Positions 33,747 through 44,589 of a stretch of 64,000 nt of DNA are shown here, in pieces; positions within the stretch are counted from its first letter, which is position 1, and each line of letters opens with the position of its first letter. Origin of the DNA: Schistocerca nitens (lineage: Eukaryota; Arthropoda; Insecta; Orthoptera; Acrididae). The stretch covers positions 103,402,269-103,466,268 of the forward strand of contig NC_064625.1 of the NCBI RefSeq assembly GCF_023898315.1. Reading direction: 5' to 3'. The notes under the pieces were generated by a model. That model was not told the origin of the DNA. It saw nothing but the letters and a program-made list of their open reading frames with translations, and did no database searches. A program made the translations under genes and the position numbers.

Positions 33747-34087
33747 TGATAAAGGATCTTTCTTTCTATGTATTCGTAACACATTACACTTGTCTACATT
33801 GATATTCAATTGCCATTCCCTTCACCATGCGTCAATTCGTTGCAGATCCTCCTACATTTCAGTACCATTTTCCATTGTTACAACCTCTCGATATACTACA
33901 GGATTATCCGAGAAAAGCCTCAGTGAACTTCCGATGTTATCCACAAGATCATTTATATATATTGCGAATAGCAATCCTCTGCGGCACACCTGAAATCATT
34001 CTTACTTCGGAAGACTTCTCTCCATTGAGAATGACATGCTTCGTTGTGTTATCAAGGAACTCTTCAATCCAATCACACAATTCGGAC

Positions 34088-34425
34088 GGGCAACAGAAAG
34101 AATAGCATTTCTGAAAAAGATAAATATGCAGTCTATGTCAGGTATTCTTTTCTGAAACTACTTGTGTGGATGGCAGAGTTATGCGGAAGTCAAGCGTGGA
34201 TGACTAGCAGTACAGAGAAGGAGATAATAGGTTTTGAAATGTTGTGCTACAGAAGAATGCTGAAAATGCATAGGTCAGAGCTAGTGTACTGATTTGAGGA
34301 AAAAAGAAATTTGTCGCATATTAGATTAAAAGAAGGGGTAGGTTGATGAGACATTTCCATAGGCGTCAAGGAATAATGAATCTGGCAGTGGAGAGACGTG
34401 TTGGAGACTAAGGTCTGCCCTGAGT
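34088..34425 (+). pseudogene. RTE-like LINE C-terminal fragment
   Basis: Reads RIAFLKKIN, LKLLVWMAELCGSQAWMTSS, GFEMLCYRRMLK, then a decayed match to the region after it. Corresponds to KxFLKKRNLL .. SFLKxFVWSVAMYGSETWTI .. AFEMWCYRRML in the copy at 60136-60834. Both ends truncated. Confidence 0.75.
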
Positions 34426-34969
34426 AAGCATGTTCAAGGGGTTGTAGTGGGCTGAACAAAAAGTGCACGCGTGAACCTGCAGAATCAGTCGTGGTCAGAA
34501 TAGTGTTCTGTCTCGTTTTGAGTGCATTATGTCGGAGCTCAGTGGATTCAAACGTGGGCAAATTGTTGGTTCTCGTATGATGGGTGCTTACGTAACCAAG
34601 GTAGCGAAGTGTTTGTGCTTCAAGAAACATTGTATCGGAGATTTATACCGTATTCAGAAGAAAGCGGAAAACATTACCCTCTAAGTCACAACGCGGACGA
34701 TGGTATGCGTTGATCAATAGTAGTAGATGATCATCGAGGAGGACTGTGATGGTAAACAACAGAACGGCAGCGGCGAAAGTCACTGCAGAACTGATCGTCG
34801 CACGCGCGGTCCGTCTCAGCACGAAAACAACACGAAGGGCGTTGTAGGACGAGCTGCAATTCCAATAGCACCATTAATGCAGATGCCTTTAACAGGAAAA
34901 CAAGTTGCCGAAGCCAGAAAACCTGGTCTGTGGAGCAATGGAAAAAAGCTATGTGATCGGATGAATCTA

Positions 34970-36355
34970 CACTACTGGCCATTAAAATTGCTACTCCACG
35001 AAGATGACGTGCTACAGACGCGAAATTTAACCGACAGGAAGAAGATGCTGTGGTATGCAAATGATTAGCTTTTCAGAGCATTCACACTAGGTTGGCGCCG
35101 GTGGCGACACCTACAATGTGCTGACATGAGGAAACTTTCTAACCGATTTCTCACACACAAACAGTTGACCGGCGTTGCCTATTGAAACGTTGTTGTGAAG
35201 CCTCGTGTAAGGAGGAGAAATGCGTACCATCACGTTTCCGACTTTGGTAAAGGTCGGGTTGCAGCCTCTCGCGATTGCGGTTTATCGTATCGCGACACAG
35301 CTGCTCGCGTTGGTCGAGATCCAATGACTGATAGCAGAATATGGAATCGGTGGGTTCAGGAGGGTAATACGGAACGCCGTGCTGGATCCCAACGGCCTCG
35401 TATCACTATCAGTCGAGATGACAGGCATCTTATCCGCATGGCTGTAACGGATCGTGCAGCCACGTCTGCATCCCTGAGTCAACAGATGGAGACGTTTGCA
35501 AGATAACAACCATGTGCACGAACAGTTCGACGACGTTAGCAGCAGCACGGACTAAAAGCTCGGAGACCGTGGCTGCGATTACCCTTGACGCTGCATCACA
35601 GACAGGAGCGCCTGCGATGGTGTACTCGACGACGAACCTGGGTGCACGAATGGCAAAATGTCATTTTTTTTCGGATGAATCCAGGTTCTGTTTACAGCAT
35701 CATGATGGTCGCATCCGTGTTTGGCGACATCGCGGTGAACGCACACTGGAAGCGTGTATTCGTCATCGCCATACTGGCGTATCACCCGGCGTGATGGTAT
35801 GAGGTACCATTGGTTACACGTCTCGGTCACCTCTTGTTCACATTGACGGCACTCTGAACAGTGGACGTTACATTTCAGATGTGTTACGACCCGTGGCTCT
35901 ACGCTTCATTCAATCCAACCATACGTTTCAGCAGGATAACGCACGACCGCATGTTGCAGGTCCTGTACGGGCCTTTCTGGACACAGAAAATGTTCGACTG
36001 CTGCCCTGGCCAGCACATTCTCCAGATCTCTCACCAATTGAAAACGTCTGGTGAATGGTGGCCGAGCAACTGGCTCGTCACAATACGCCAGCGACTACTC
36101 TTGATGAACTGTGGTATCGTGTTGAAGCTGCATGTACACGCCATCCAAGCTCTGTTTGACTCAATGCCCAGGCGTATCAAGGCCGTTATTAGGGCAAGAG
36201 GTGGTTGTTCTGGGTACTGATTTCTCAGGATCGGTGCACGCAAATTGCGTGAAAATGTAATCACATGTCAGTTCTAGTATAATATATTTGTCCAATGAAT
36301 ACCCGTTTATCATCTGCATTTCTTCTTGGTATAGCAATTTTAATTGCCAGTAGTA
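34970..36355 (+). mobile_element. Tc1-like transposon T1 inserted in T0
   Basis: The left end cactactggccattaaaatt and the inverse right end (aattttaattgccagtagta, ending 36355) are flanked by TA at 34968-34969 and 36356-36357. T0 coding text reads up to the left TA (WKKAMWSDES) and continues directly after the right TA, which proves the order. The transposase relic begins at 35195 (KPRVRRRNAYHHVSDFGKGR, SQRPRITISRDDRHLIRMAV). It has at least four frame changes or stops. Close relative of T2 (41183-42583). Confidence 0.94.
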
Positions 36356-36815
36356 TAGTTGCACATTGTTTTCAGCTTCTGCAAGATTTTACGTCGCAAG
36401 AGTGAAACATGGCAGGTGGTTTGGGCAGCCGTATCTTGCTATTCCACGGCCCCGTGGGTGCTTTGCAAGATCACATTACTGCCAAGGACGATGTGACCAT
36501 TTCGGCTGATAATGTCCACCGCGTGGTGCAATGTTTGTTCTCCAGTGGTGATGCTGTGTTCCAAGATCTCAGGGCCCCTGTACACGCGGCTCGCATCATC
36601 CAGGACTTCTTTTGTGAGCACAAGGATGAATTGTCACGTCTCTCCTGGCCACCACTGTCACCAGATCACAATATTATTGAGACTTTGTGATCTACTTTGG
36701 AGAAAGGGTCCGGGATCACTATGCACCTCTATCATCGTCACCTCAACTTGCCGGTATTTTGCACGAAGAATAGTACACAATTCTCCTGAAAACCGCTCGG
36801 TACTTACATGCAGTC

Positions 36816-37045
36816 CGCCCCCGGTAGCTGAGAGGTCAGCGCGACAGAATGTGAATCCTAAGGGCCCGGGTTCGATTCCAGGCTGGGTCGGAGATTTTCT
36901 CCGCTCAGGGACTGGGTGTTGTGTTGTCCTTATCATCATCATTTCATCCCCATCGACGTGCAAGTCACCGAAGTGGCGTCAACTCGAAAGACTTGCACCA
37001 GGCGAACGGTCTACCCGATGGGAGGCCCGAGCCACACCGCGTTTA
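36816..37045 (+). mobile_element. SINE family c inside Tc1-like T0
   Basis: The tRNA-like head ccccggtagctgagaggtca with B box gggttcgattccaggc is followed by a body with gagattttctccgctcaggg, tgtccttatcatcatcattt, aagtcaccgaagtggcgtca and acttgcaccaggcgaac. Target-site duplication not clear. Best copy of this family in the window. Confidence 0.85.
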
Positions 37046-37162
37046 CAGTTAACTGATATGTATCCATTCGTATACAACTGGAAACTGTTTTGAACGCCAG
37101 TTGTTTTCCTTCACCGTGTTAGGCGTGATAATGTGTCGCTGTTTACCAATTTTTGCTAACCC

Positions 37163-37779
37163 CGTGTGGATTGTACTGCTTGAGCAAATATCAAGAGACT
37201 TGTACAGAACAGAGAGGTGTAAAATGCTGCGTCAGAACATTTTGCTGGCTGATAACCACAACAACAAGAACAACGACGCTGTTATGAAAAATCCTCAGCT
37301 GTCTAATAAATTTGCAAATATGGTGTTTGGCAGTAACATTTTTCAGGTCTGCTGGAAGTGCACTGAAAATCGACCTGGAGAATGGCACACTCGTTTTATA
37401 CTGTAGAGGGAACCACATCGTGGTTCAGGTCGAAAAAAATCTACATTCGGCTTTCGTCATATTTCGATAGATTAAGATTTTATTTAAGTACTCTGAAAAG
37501 GATTTTGCTGAAAAACATTTTTTTTTCGAATATTTAAGGAGCATTTTCCTACCACTTGTTTTTGTGTGTCTCGCCCACTTTTCTGCATATAGATCTTTAT
37601 ATCCCCTACATTGCACGTTAGGATATTTTTTTTTTTTTTTTTTTTTTTTTTACTCCCGAGTGTGTTGGCTATCTTTGGAATGCAACGGTCGGTATTCTTT
37701 GTTTCTGCTGTTTGTAAACAACACGCTTTCAAACACGCTGTTAGTTTTGTTCAAGTGTGATTGCGAATAGTTGTTATAG
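37163..37779. other. unclassified sequence with a poly-T run
   Basis: Contains poly-T at 37626-37651. The ORF at 37101-37406 (101 codons) has no motif I recognise. Possibly part of the Mutator-like element that follows. Confidence 0.35.
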
Positions 37780-38390
37780 AAAACTTGGAGGTATGCTATG
37801 GGCAGACGATTAGGACAAATAAAGAAAATCTGGAGGCAATGATGAGAGATGTTTGGGCCATATTCTTCCATAAGTCCTCTACTGATGATAAGCCATCTGA
37901 TGAATTGTGTCCATCAGGAGAAAATTCGTGGTGCAACTACAATAGGGCTCAGGCAACTTGAGAATTTTATTCTCACCAGCATTCTCTTCCTGCTGCTGTT
38001 ATTACAGCATCCTGACGTCGTAAGGAAATGTCTGCATGGGCAGACACAGAACCCATTTGAATGTTTTAAAAGCATAATTTGGAACTGGCTTCCTAAAACT
38101 GTGTTTGTAGGCATGCATTCAGTGAAACTAGGAGTTCATGATGCTGTTATTACATTCAATTGTGGTAATACTGGGAAGTGTTGTATACTGAAAAAGCTGG
38201 GAATTAATCCTGGTGAAAATATGATCACTGGGCTGCAACATTGCAATAGAATGAGGATAGCCGATGCTGACAGGTCTACATCTAATATGGCCAAGAAAGA
38301 AAGACAAACATCCAGGAAGGTGAAAAAGAAACTGGAAGACCTGCTAGAGGCCAAAGAAGGGCCATCATATCCAGCAGGACAGTTTTAATT
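37780..38390 (+). pseudogene. Mutator-like transposase C-terminal fragment (lineage 1)
   Basis: Two overlapping frames give MMRDVWAIFFHKSSTDDKPS, ELCPSGENSWCNYNRAQAT and then QHPDVVRKCLHGQTQNPFEC, WLPKTVFVGMHSVKLGVHDA, VITFNCGNTGKC, LGINPGENM. The pattern CPxGxxSWCxxxxAxA, then LxxCLHGxTQNxxExFxxxIW..xPKTVFVG..xLxxGVxDAVxxFN is, from memory, the C-terminal half of a Mutator-like transposase family in arthropods. The frame changes near 37960-38010. The basic tail after 38280 (KKERQTSRKVKKKLEDLLEA) is open to 38388. The untranslated part probably runs to about 38813. Confidence 0.65.
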
Positions 38391-38944
38391 AACTGTAAGT
38401 AACAAATTTCAAAAGTTTTTTCCTCAAAGTCGGTTTCCAAGAAACTAATTTTCAGTACATATGCCCCATTATATCAGAAACTATCATAGATAAATGAATG
38501 AAATTGTCAGAGACTCTGCATAACATAAAAAGCCACCTCTGGTACTACATTCATTAATATTCCCCCATTAGGAAGTTCACAAAAAAATATTTTTTGCAGA
38601 AGAAACTTAATATTTTTTGTTGATAAATTTAAAAAAGTATTTCTTATAAACTATAAAATGGATAAACTAGATTTTGGTACAGTTAACTCTGTTAGCATCA
38701 TGTAACATACAGAAGAAATAGTAAGATCTTGCATCAAATAGTTTTTTTCAGAAATGGGTCAAATACTTGCCTAAATTAACATGGGTTAGATAGGCAGGGC
38801 GTGGTCCCCTTAAGAAAATATTATTCAAGTGCTGGTTGTCTTTCTATTTAGTGAATGAATGCTACAGATCCTTGTTAGTTAATTCGTACCATTAACCACA
38901 AATCACATGGTGGAATATGTGTTTGCCATGAAGCTCTTTTCTCT
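38391..38944. other. unclassified AT-rich sequence, probably 3' part of the Mutator-like element
   Basis: No coding content. A sharp change in texture near 38813 (gggcgtggtccccttaag) may be the element end, but no matching opposite end was identified. Confidence 0.3.
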
Positions 38945-39353
38945 CCAGCTCGATTTAGTATCACTTCAGTCGTTATCCTGTTTAATTTTCACCATTATTT
39001 TGTTGCACCACATTTCAGAAGCTTCTGTTGTATTCATGTCTGTACCATTAATCGTCCCCATTTTACTTCCATATAAGATTACGCTCCAGAATCCAGAAAA
39101 AAAGAAATGCTTTCGAAAGAGACTTCGTGACATTTATAAGAGGTTGTTAATTTCTCTTTGTGAGAAAATCGCTTGTTATTGCCAGTCTCTTAAGTACTGA
39201 GATCGTCTTTTATTTCGCTGTCCGAGCAGCAAAAGTCGTCTGTTGCTTTTAGTGTCTCATTTTCTGATGTAATTCCCTCGCCATCGCCCTATTTAGTTCG
39301 ACTACTTACCATTAATTTTGTTCTTCTTTTGTTGGTATTAATCTCATAGACAC
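38945..39353 (-). pseudogene. RTE-like LINE fragment, head-to-head with the next copy
   Basis: Minus-strand match to the copy at 60480-60820: shared ttgcaccacatttcagaagc, attgccagtctctt, gtgtctcattttctgatgta and ttcttttgttggtattaatc. It spans the region from KxNINKxKTxxM to FEMW. Heavily mutated. Confidence 0.75.
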
Positions 39354-40258
39354 GGAGCGAAAGGTTATTGCCTTGGACCGAAAGGTTATTTAAAACTTGT
39401 GCAGAAATCAGAAGCCACTTGCAATAGTCGAAGGACTTGCAAGTAGAGCAGTGGATGAAAACAGAGTGAGACAGGGTTGTTGCCCATCCTCGATGTTACT
39501 CATTGTGTACATTGAGCAAGCATTAAAGGAAACTGAAGGAAAGTTTGAAGAAGGGATTAAAGTTTGGGGAGAAGAAATAAAAGCCTTGAGGTTTACTGAT
39601 GACATCATAATTCTGTCAGAGACAGCAAAGGACCTCGAACAGAAATTAAACGGAATCGACAGGGTCTTGAAAGGAGGATATAAGACTAACATCAGGGAAA
39701 CCAAAAGTAGGGCAATATAACTGAATGAAATCAGGCAGTGCTTAGGGAAATATTAGATGAGTTTTGGTACTTGGACAGCAAAACAACTGATGATGGGAAA
39801 TGTAGAGAGGATACAAAATGTAGACTGGCAGTGGTAGGAATAGCGTTTCTGAAGAAGAGAAATATGTTAGTGCCGAATGTAAATTTGAATGTTTGGAAGT
39901 CTTTCCTGAAAGCATTTGTGTGGAGTGGCAGAAATGAAAAGCGGACGGTAAACTGTCCAAACAGGAAGATGCTACAAAAGAATGGTGAAAATTAGTGGGG
40001 TAGATCGTGTTAGTGATAAGGAGGTACTGAATAGAGTTGGGAAGAGAAGAAATGTGGGGCACAATCCGACTGGAAGAATTGATCGGTTGGTGCGATACAT
40101 TCTGAGACATCAGGGGATGACCAGTGACAATCCTCTGGAGTGAAGTGTGGGAGGAAACCAGGAGATGAATGCAGTAAGCAGATTCAGGCTGATGTAGGTT
40201 GCGGTAGTTATTCGGAGATGAAGGGGTTTGCACAGGATACAGTAACATGGAGAGCAGC
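39354..40258 (+). pseudogene. RTE-like LINE fragment, 5'-truncated
   Basis: Contains the block RQGCCPSSMLLIVYIEQALK, EGIKVWGEEIKALRFTDDII (metal-binding motif FTDD instead of FADD) and LSETAKDLEQKLNGIDRVLK in ORF 39397-39720, then KTTDDGKCREDTKCRLAVVG and SFLKAFVWSG. It ends near the ACNTWRAA-type terminus at 40240-40258. It lies back-to-back with the minus-strand fragment 38945-39353. The 5' end has a small local duplication of gaccgaaaggttatt. Confidence 0.85.
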
Positions 40259-40261
40259 GTT

Positions 40262-40710
40262 GGACCTGTTCTTGCAGGATGTTTTTCCGGCCGCAGCGAT
40301 GTCGGAGATTTGATGTTTTACCAGATTCCTGATATTCGCGGTACACTCGAGAGAACTAGTACGGGAAAATCCCCACTTCATCGCTGCCTCGGAGATGCCG
40401 TGTCCCATGGCTCGTACGCCGACTATAACAGCACGTTCAAACTCACTTAACTCTTGATAACCTGCCATTGTAGCAGCAGTAACCGATATAACAACTGCGC
40501 CCGACACTTCTCGTCTTATATAGGCGTTGCCGACCGCAGCGCGGTATTCTGCCTGTTTACATATCTCTGCATTTGAATAAGCATGCCTATACCAGTTTCT
40601 TTGGCGCTTCAGTGTAGTTATTTTATTTGCCAGTTCTCCAGTACACTGATGTGTATCATTGTGGATTAATGTTCGCTTCGGTATGAACGTAAGGTTAAAA
40701 TTATCTGAAC
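40262..40710 (-). pseudogene. Tc1-like transposase N-terminus (T4), truncated
   Basis: Minus-strand ORF includes MAGYQELSEFERAVIVGVRA, MGHGISEAAMKWGFSRT, and, in another frame, YREYQESGKTSNLRHRCGRK. This is a paired helix-turn-helix plus GRK linker of a Tc1-like transposase. The catalytic part is absent because the sequence ends at the RTE-like LINE terminus at 40258. The apparent 199-codon ORF also reads through non-coding leader sequence upstream (40500-40807). Confidence 0.8.
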
Positions 40711-41180
40711 ATCCCCTAGCGAAATAGACTGGTGCATGGTTGCAGGAAGGCAATGAGGGGTGGTGGCAGAGTGGTAGGGGAGAATTACACAGTCGCGCTG
40801 CATTCAAGGAGCCGGGTTAACCGCTCCCCTATCCATTCCACGCCCTACAAAGGCAGCGACTTCAGCTGCGCGCGAGGCGCAGTTTAATCCCGCGCTTACG
40901 CCACTGCGAGAACACACAGTTACACCGTTAATGCATCTTAGGGCTCCATTTAACGTCAAGTCGGCGCATTGTGAGCCCGTGATGGAGCGAGTCTGCCTCC
41001 ACAGAGACGAAAGGCCGCCATTTAAAACTCGCGCTGAGGAAACGCACAGGGTCACCTACAAAACATGGCCTTTCCACTCCTCTGCAACAGCACACCGCAG
41101 AAACGACAGTTTGAAAACATTCCGCACCTCCCGAGAACAACTGAATTCTTGTTCCTCTTAACTACCTACTACGGAATAGC
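40711..41180. other. unclassified GC-rich island
   Basis: The stretch 40790-41110 is markedly GC- and CpG-rich relative to the window, with gcgcgcgaggcgcag near 40873. ORFs are open on both strands (minus 40804-41055; plus 40931-41161), as expected for GC-rich DNA. No domain recognised. Confidence 0.35.
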
Positions 41181-41182
41181 TA

Positions 41183-42583
41183 CAGTACTGGCCATTAACA
41201 TTGCTACACCAAGAAGAAATGCAGATGGTAAACGGGTATTCATTGGACAAATATACTAGAACTGCCATGTGATTACATTTTCACGCAATTTGCGTGCATA
41301 GATCCTGAGAAATCAGTACCCAGAACAACCACCTCTTGCCGTAATAACGGCCTTAATACGCCTGGGCATTGAGTCAAACAGAGCTGGGATGGCGTGTACA
41401 GGTACAGCTGTCCATGCAGCTTCAACACGATACCACAGTTCATCAAGAGTAGTGACTGGCGTATTGTGACGAGCCAGTTGCTCGGCCACCATTGACCAGA
41501 CGTTTTCAATTGGTGAGAGATCTGGAGAACGTGCTGGCCAGGGCAGCAGTCGAACATTTTCTGCATCCAGAATGGCCCGTAGAGGACCTGCAACATGCGG
41601 TCGTGCCTTATCCCGCTGAAATGTAGGGTTTCGCAGAGATGGAATGAAGGGTAGAGCCACGCGTCGTATCACATCTGAAATGTAACGTCCACTGTTCATA
41701 GTGCCGTCAATGCGAACAAGAGGTGACCGAGACGTGTAACCAATGGCACCCCATACCATCACGCCGGGTGATATGCCAGTATGGCGATGACGAATACACG
41801 CTTCCAATGTGCGTTCACCGCGATGTCGCCAAACACGGATGCGACCATCATGATGCTGTAAACAGAACCTGGATTAATCCGAAAAAATGACGTTTTGCCA
41901 TTCGTGCACCCAGCTTCGTCGTTGAGTACACCACCGCAGCCGCTCCTGTCTGTGATGCAGCGTCAAGGGTAACCGCAGCCGTGGTCTCCGAGCTGATAGT
42001 CCATACTGCTGCAAACGTCGTCGAACTGTTCGTGCAGATGGTTGTCGTCTAGCAAACGTCTTCATCTGTTGAATCAAGGATCGAGATGTGGCTGCACGAT
42101 CCGTTACAGCCATGCGGATGAGATGCCTGTCATCTCGACCGCTAGTGATACGAGGCCGTTGGGATCCAGCACGGCGTTCCGTATTACCCTCCTGAACCCA
42201 CCGATTCCATATTCTGCTAACAGTCATTGGATCTCGACCAATGCGAGCAGCAATGTCGCGATACGATAAACCACAATCGCGATAGGCTACAATCCGACCT
42301 TTATCAAAGTCGTAAACGTCATGGTACGCATTTCTCCTCCTTACACTAGGCATCACAACAACGTTTCATCAGGCAAGGCCGGTCAACTGCTGTTTATGTG
42401 TGAGAAATCGGTTGGAAACTTTCCTCATGTCAGCACGTTGTAGGTGTCGCCACCGGCGCCAACCTTGTGTGAATGTCTGAAAAACGGATCATTTGCATAT
42501 CACAGCATCTTCTTCCTGTCGGTTAAATTTCGCGTCTGTAGCGCGTCATCTTCATGGAGTAGCAATTTTAATGGCCAGTAGTG
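41183..42583 (-). mobile_element. Tc1-like transposon T2, near-intact
   Basis: Ends cagtactggccattaacatt (41183) and inverse aattttaatggccagtagtg (ending 42583) are flanked by TA at 41181-41182 and 42584-42585. Full length 1401 bp. Same family as T1 but much better preserved. Its transposase frame runs from 42356 to 41313 with one stop. Confidence 0.96.
41313..42356 (-). pseudogene. Tc1-like transposase with a single internal stop (T2)
   Basis: The frame of about 347 codons is open except for one TAA at 41874-41876. An N-terminal helix-turn-helix (FDKGRIVAYRDCGLSYRDIA) and a second DNA-binding half (GSQRPRITSGRDDRHLIRMA, ARTVRRRLQQYGL) come first. The first catalytic Asp is in NVIFSD just before the stop. 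The frame then resumes SRF, RIRVWRHRGERTLEACIRH, GVMVWGAIGYTSRSPLVRID. The second Asp is in FQRDKARPHVA (N replaced by K after the Asp) and the Glu in SPDLSPIENVWSMV, giving DD34E spacing. The stop sits where T1 and other relatives have Glu in SDESRF, so a single GAA to TAA change explains it. Confidence 0.94.
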
Positions 42584-42657
42584 TATAAAAATCGACAAAT
42601 TTCGTGTGAGGTGATTTGGTATTTTCTTTATCTGTTGACTTTCAGAAGGTGTTCAGT

Positions 42658-43188
42658 ATACACTGCGACGTAAGTCGTGGGATAGTAGTATGCATATACA
42701 CAGATGGTCGTAGGATCGCGTACACAGGGCACATTAGGGCAGCGCAATGCCGGAGTTGTGATTTGTAGTAGAGTGACTCAAACGAAAAGATTTCCGACGT
42801 TGTTATGGCCGTAGACTTCGAACGCAGAGTGATAGTTTTAGCTAGGCGCATGGGACATTCCATTCCGGAAATCGTAGAAGAATTCAGTATTCTGAGGTCC
42901 GCAGTGGCAAGAGTGTGCTAAGAGTACCGAATTTCAGGTTTTAGCTCTCACCACGGACAGAGCAGTTGCCAACGACCGTCACTTAACAACGGAAAGCTGC
43001 GTCGTCAGCGTAGAGTTGTCGCTGGTAACAGACAACCTCAGAAATCAATGTGGGACGTACGGCGAACGTGTCATTTAGAACAGGATGGTGAGATCTGGCG
43101 TTGATGGGCTGTGACGGCAGACAACCGAATCGAGTGCCTTTGCTGACAGCGCGACATCGCCAGCGCTACCTCTCCCGGGGCCCTATTC
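42658..43188 (+). mobile_element. Tc1-like transposon, 5' half, related to T3 and interrupted by mariner M3
   Basis: The terminal region cactgcgacgtaagtcgtgg (42660) is followed by a leader, then decayed N-terminal coding text (FERRVIVLARRMGHSIPEIV-like, 42820-42885) and REYxISG...GSCQRPSLNNGKLRRQRRV. It matches 28161-28774 along its length. The mariner M3 inserted after the TA at 43189-43190. About 80 bp of the same element may follow M3, after which it fades. Confidence 0.75.
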
Positions 43189-43190
43189 TA

Positions 43191-44500
43191 CGAGGGCAGT
43201 TCAATAAGTAATGCAACACATTTTTTTTCTCGGCCAATTTTGGTTGAAAAAACCGGAAATTTCTTGTGGAATATTTTCAAACATTCCCGCTTCGTTTCGT
43301 ATGGTTTCATTGACTTCCGACAGGTGGCAGCGCTGTACGGAGCTGTTAAAATGGCGTCTGTAACGGATGTGCGTTGCAAACAACGGGCAGTGATCGAGTT
43401 TGTTTTGGCGGAAAACCAGGGCATCTCAGATATTCATAGGCGCTTGCAGAATGTCTACGGTGATCTGGCAGTGGACAAAAGCACGGTGAGTCGTTGGGCA
43501 AAGCGTGTGTCATCATCGCCGCAAGGTCAAGCAAGACTGATCTCCCGCGTGCGGGCCGGCCGTGCACAGCTGTGACTCCTGCAATGGCGGAGCGTGCGAA
43601 CACACTCGTTCGAGATGATCGACGGATCACCATCAAACAACTCAGTGCTCAACTTGACATCTCTGTTGGTAGTGCTGTCACAATTGTTCACCAGTTGGGA
43701 TATTCCCTCGTTGTCTAACCGAACACCATAAAGAGCAAAGGAGAACCATCTGTGCGGAATTGTTTATCGTCATGTGGCTGAGGGTGACAATTTCTTGTCA
43801 AAGTTTGTTACAGGCGATGAAACATGGGTTCATCACTTCGAACCTGAAACAAAACGGCAATCAATGGAGTGGCGCCACACCCACTCCCCTACCAAGAAAA
43901 AGTTTAAAGCCATACCCTCAGCCGGTAAAGTCACGGTTACAGTCTTCTGGGACGCTGAAGGGGTTATTCTGTTCGATGTCCTTCCCCATGGTCAAACGAT
44001 CAACTCTGAAGTGTATTGTGCTACTCTTCAGAAATTGAAGAAACGACTTCAGCGTGTTCGTAGGCACAAAAATCAGAACGAACTTCTCCTTCTTCATGAC
44101 AACGCAAGACCTCACACAAGTCTTCGCACCCGAGAGGAGCTCTCAGAACTTCAGTGGACTGTTCTTCCTCACGCACCCTACAGCCCCGATCTCGCACCGT
44201 CGGATTTCCATATGTTTGGCCCAATGAAGGACGCAATCCGTGGGACGCACTACGCGGATGATGAAGTTATTGATGCAGTACGACGTTGGCTCCGACATCG
44301 ACCAGTGGAATGGTACCGTGCAGGCAAACAGGCCCTCATTTCAAGGTGGCGTAAGGCCGTAGCATTGAATGGAGATTACGTTGAAAAATAGTGTTGTGTA
44401 GCTAAAAGATTGGGGAATAACCTGGTGTATTTCAATGCTGAATAAAACAACCCCTGTTTCAGAAAAAAAATGTGTTGCATTACTTATTGAACTGCCCTCG
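43191..44500 (+). mobile_element. mariner transposon M3
   Basis: Terminal inverted repeats cgagggcagttcaataagta (43191) and the inverse (ending 44500), extending about 36 bp, flanked by TA at 43189-43190 and 44501-44502. Different family from M1/M2. Contains one transposase relic. Confidence 0.95.
43351..44391 (+). pseudogene. mariner transposase (M3), broken
   Basis: MASVTDVRCKQRAVIEFVLA starts the helix-turn-helix region (STVSRWAKRV). The frame shifts near 43560 to RAGRPCTAVTPAMAERANTL and DRRITIKQLSAQLDISVGSA. A short deletion around 43720-43770 removes the usual inter-domain motif. ORF 43774-44391 then holds the catalytic core: first Asp in VTGDETWVHHFEPETKRQSM, EWRHTHSPTKKKFKAIPSAG, second Asp in LLLHDNARPHTS, third in PYSPDLAPSDFHMFGPMKDA, and C-terminus ISRWRKAVALNGDYVEK. 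The DD34D core is complete and open over 205 codons. Confidence 0.93.
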
Positions 44501-44589
44501 TATATCGTTCAGACCGATCGGTGCAGTACGTAAATCGGCGGTTGTCACTGTAACTCCCGTTGTGGTTATCTGAAACATGAAATTAACAA

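Larger units (their letters stand above)
32690..34084 (-). pseudogene. CR1-like LINE, 5'-truncated, with two SINE insertions
   Basis: Minus-strand order from 34084 down: a stretch like EFLDNTTKHVIL before a GVPQ-type motif (33990-34060), an eroded palm region, then after the SINE at 33559 a thumb region, and ORF 33318-32938. That ORF reads WDPYQIGLIEEREKIQRRAA, RFVTGSFRDRESVTDMMDKL and LLPTYISRRDHKDKI. The C-terminal block matches the CR1-like copies at 50344-50734 and 55083-55430. The 3' end near 32700 has the catctacatc signature shared by all of these. Its 5' edge abuts an RTE-like fragment. Confidence 0.85.
34430..37162 (+). mobile_element. Tc1-like transposon T0, split by a younger Tc1 and a SINE
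   Basis: The 5' part (34529 ATG) reads MSELSGFKRGQIVGSRMMGA, a typical Tc1 N-terminal helix-turn-helix. A later GRAAI block follows at 34845, and WSxExWKKAMWSDES is interrupted at 34968 by T1. Transposase text resumes after 36357, with the second catalytic block near 36540-36570 (decayed DGDAVFQD) and SPDHNIIETL near 36660, and the 3' untranslated region ends near 37162 after the SINE at 36816-37045. Many stops and frame changes; older than T1. Confidence 0.8.

Noticed and set aside
40208-40807. 199-codon minus-strand ORF as a host gene
   Set aside because: The middle is the N-terminus of a Tc1-like transposase; the beginning is leader sequence and the end reads into an adjacent LINE.
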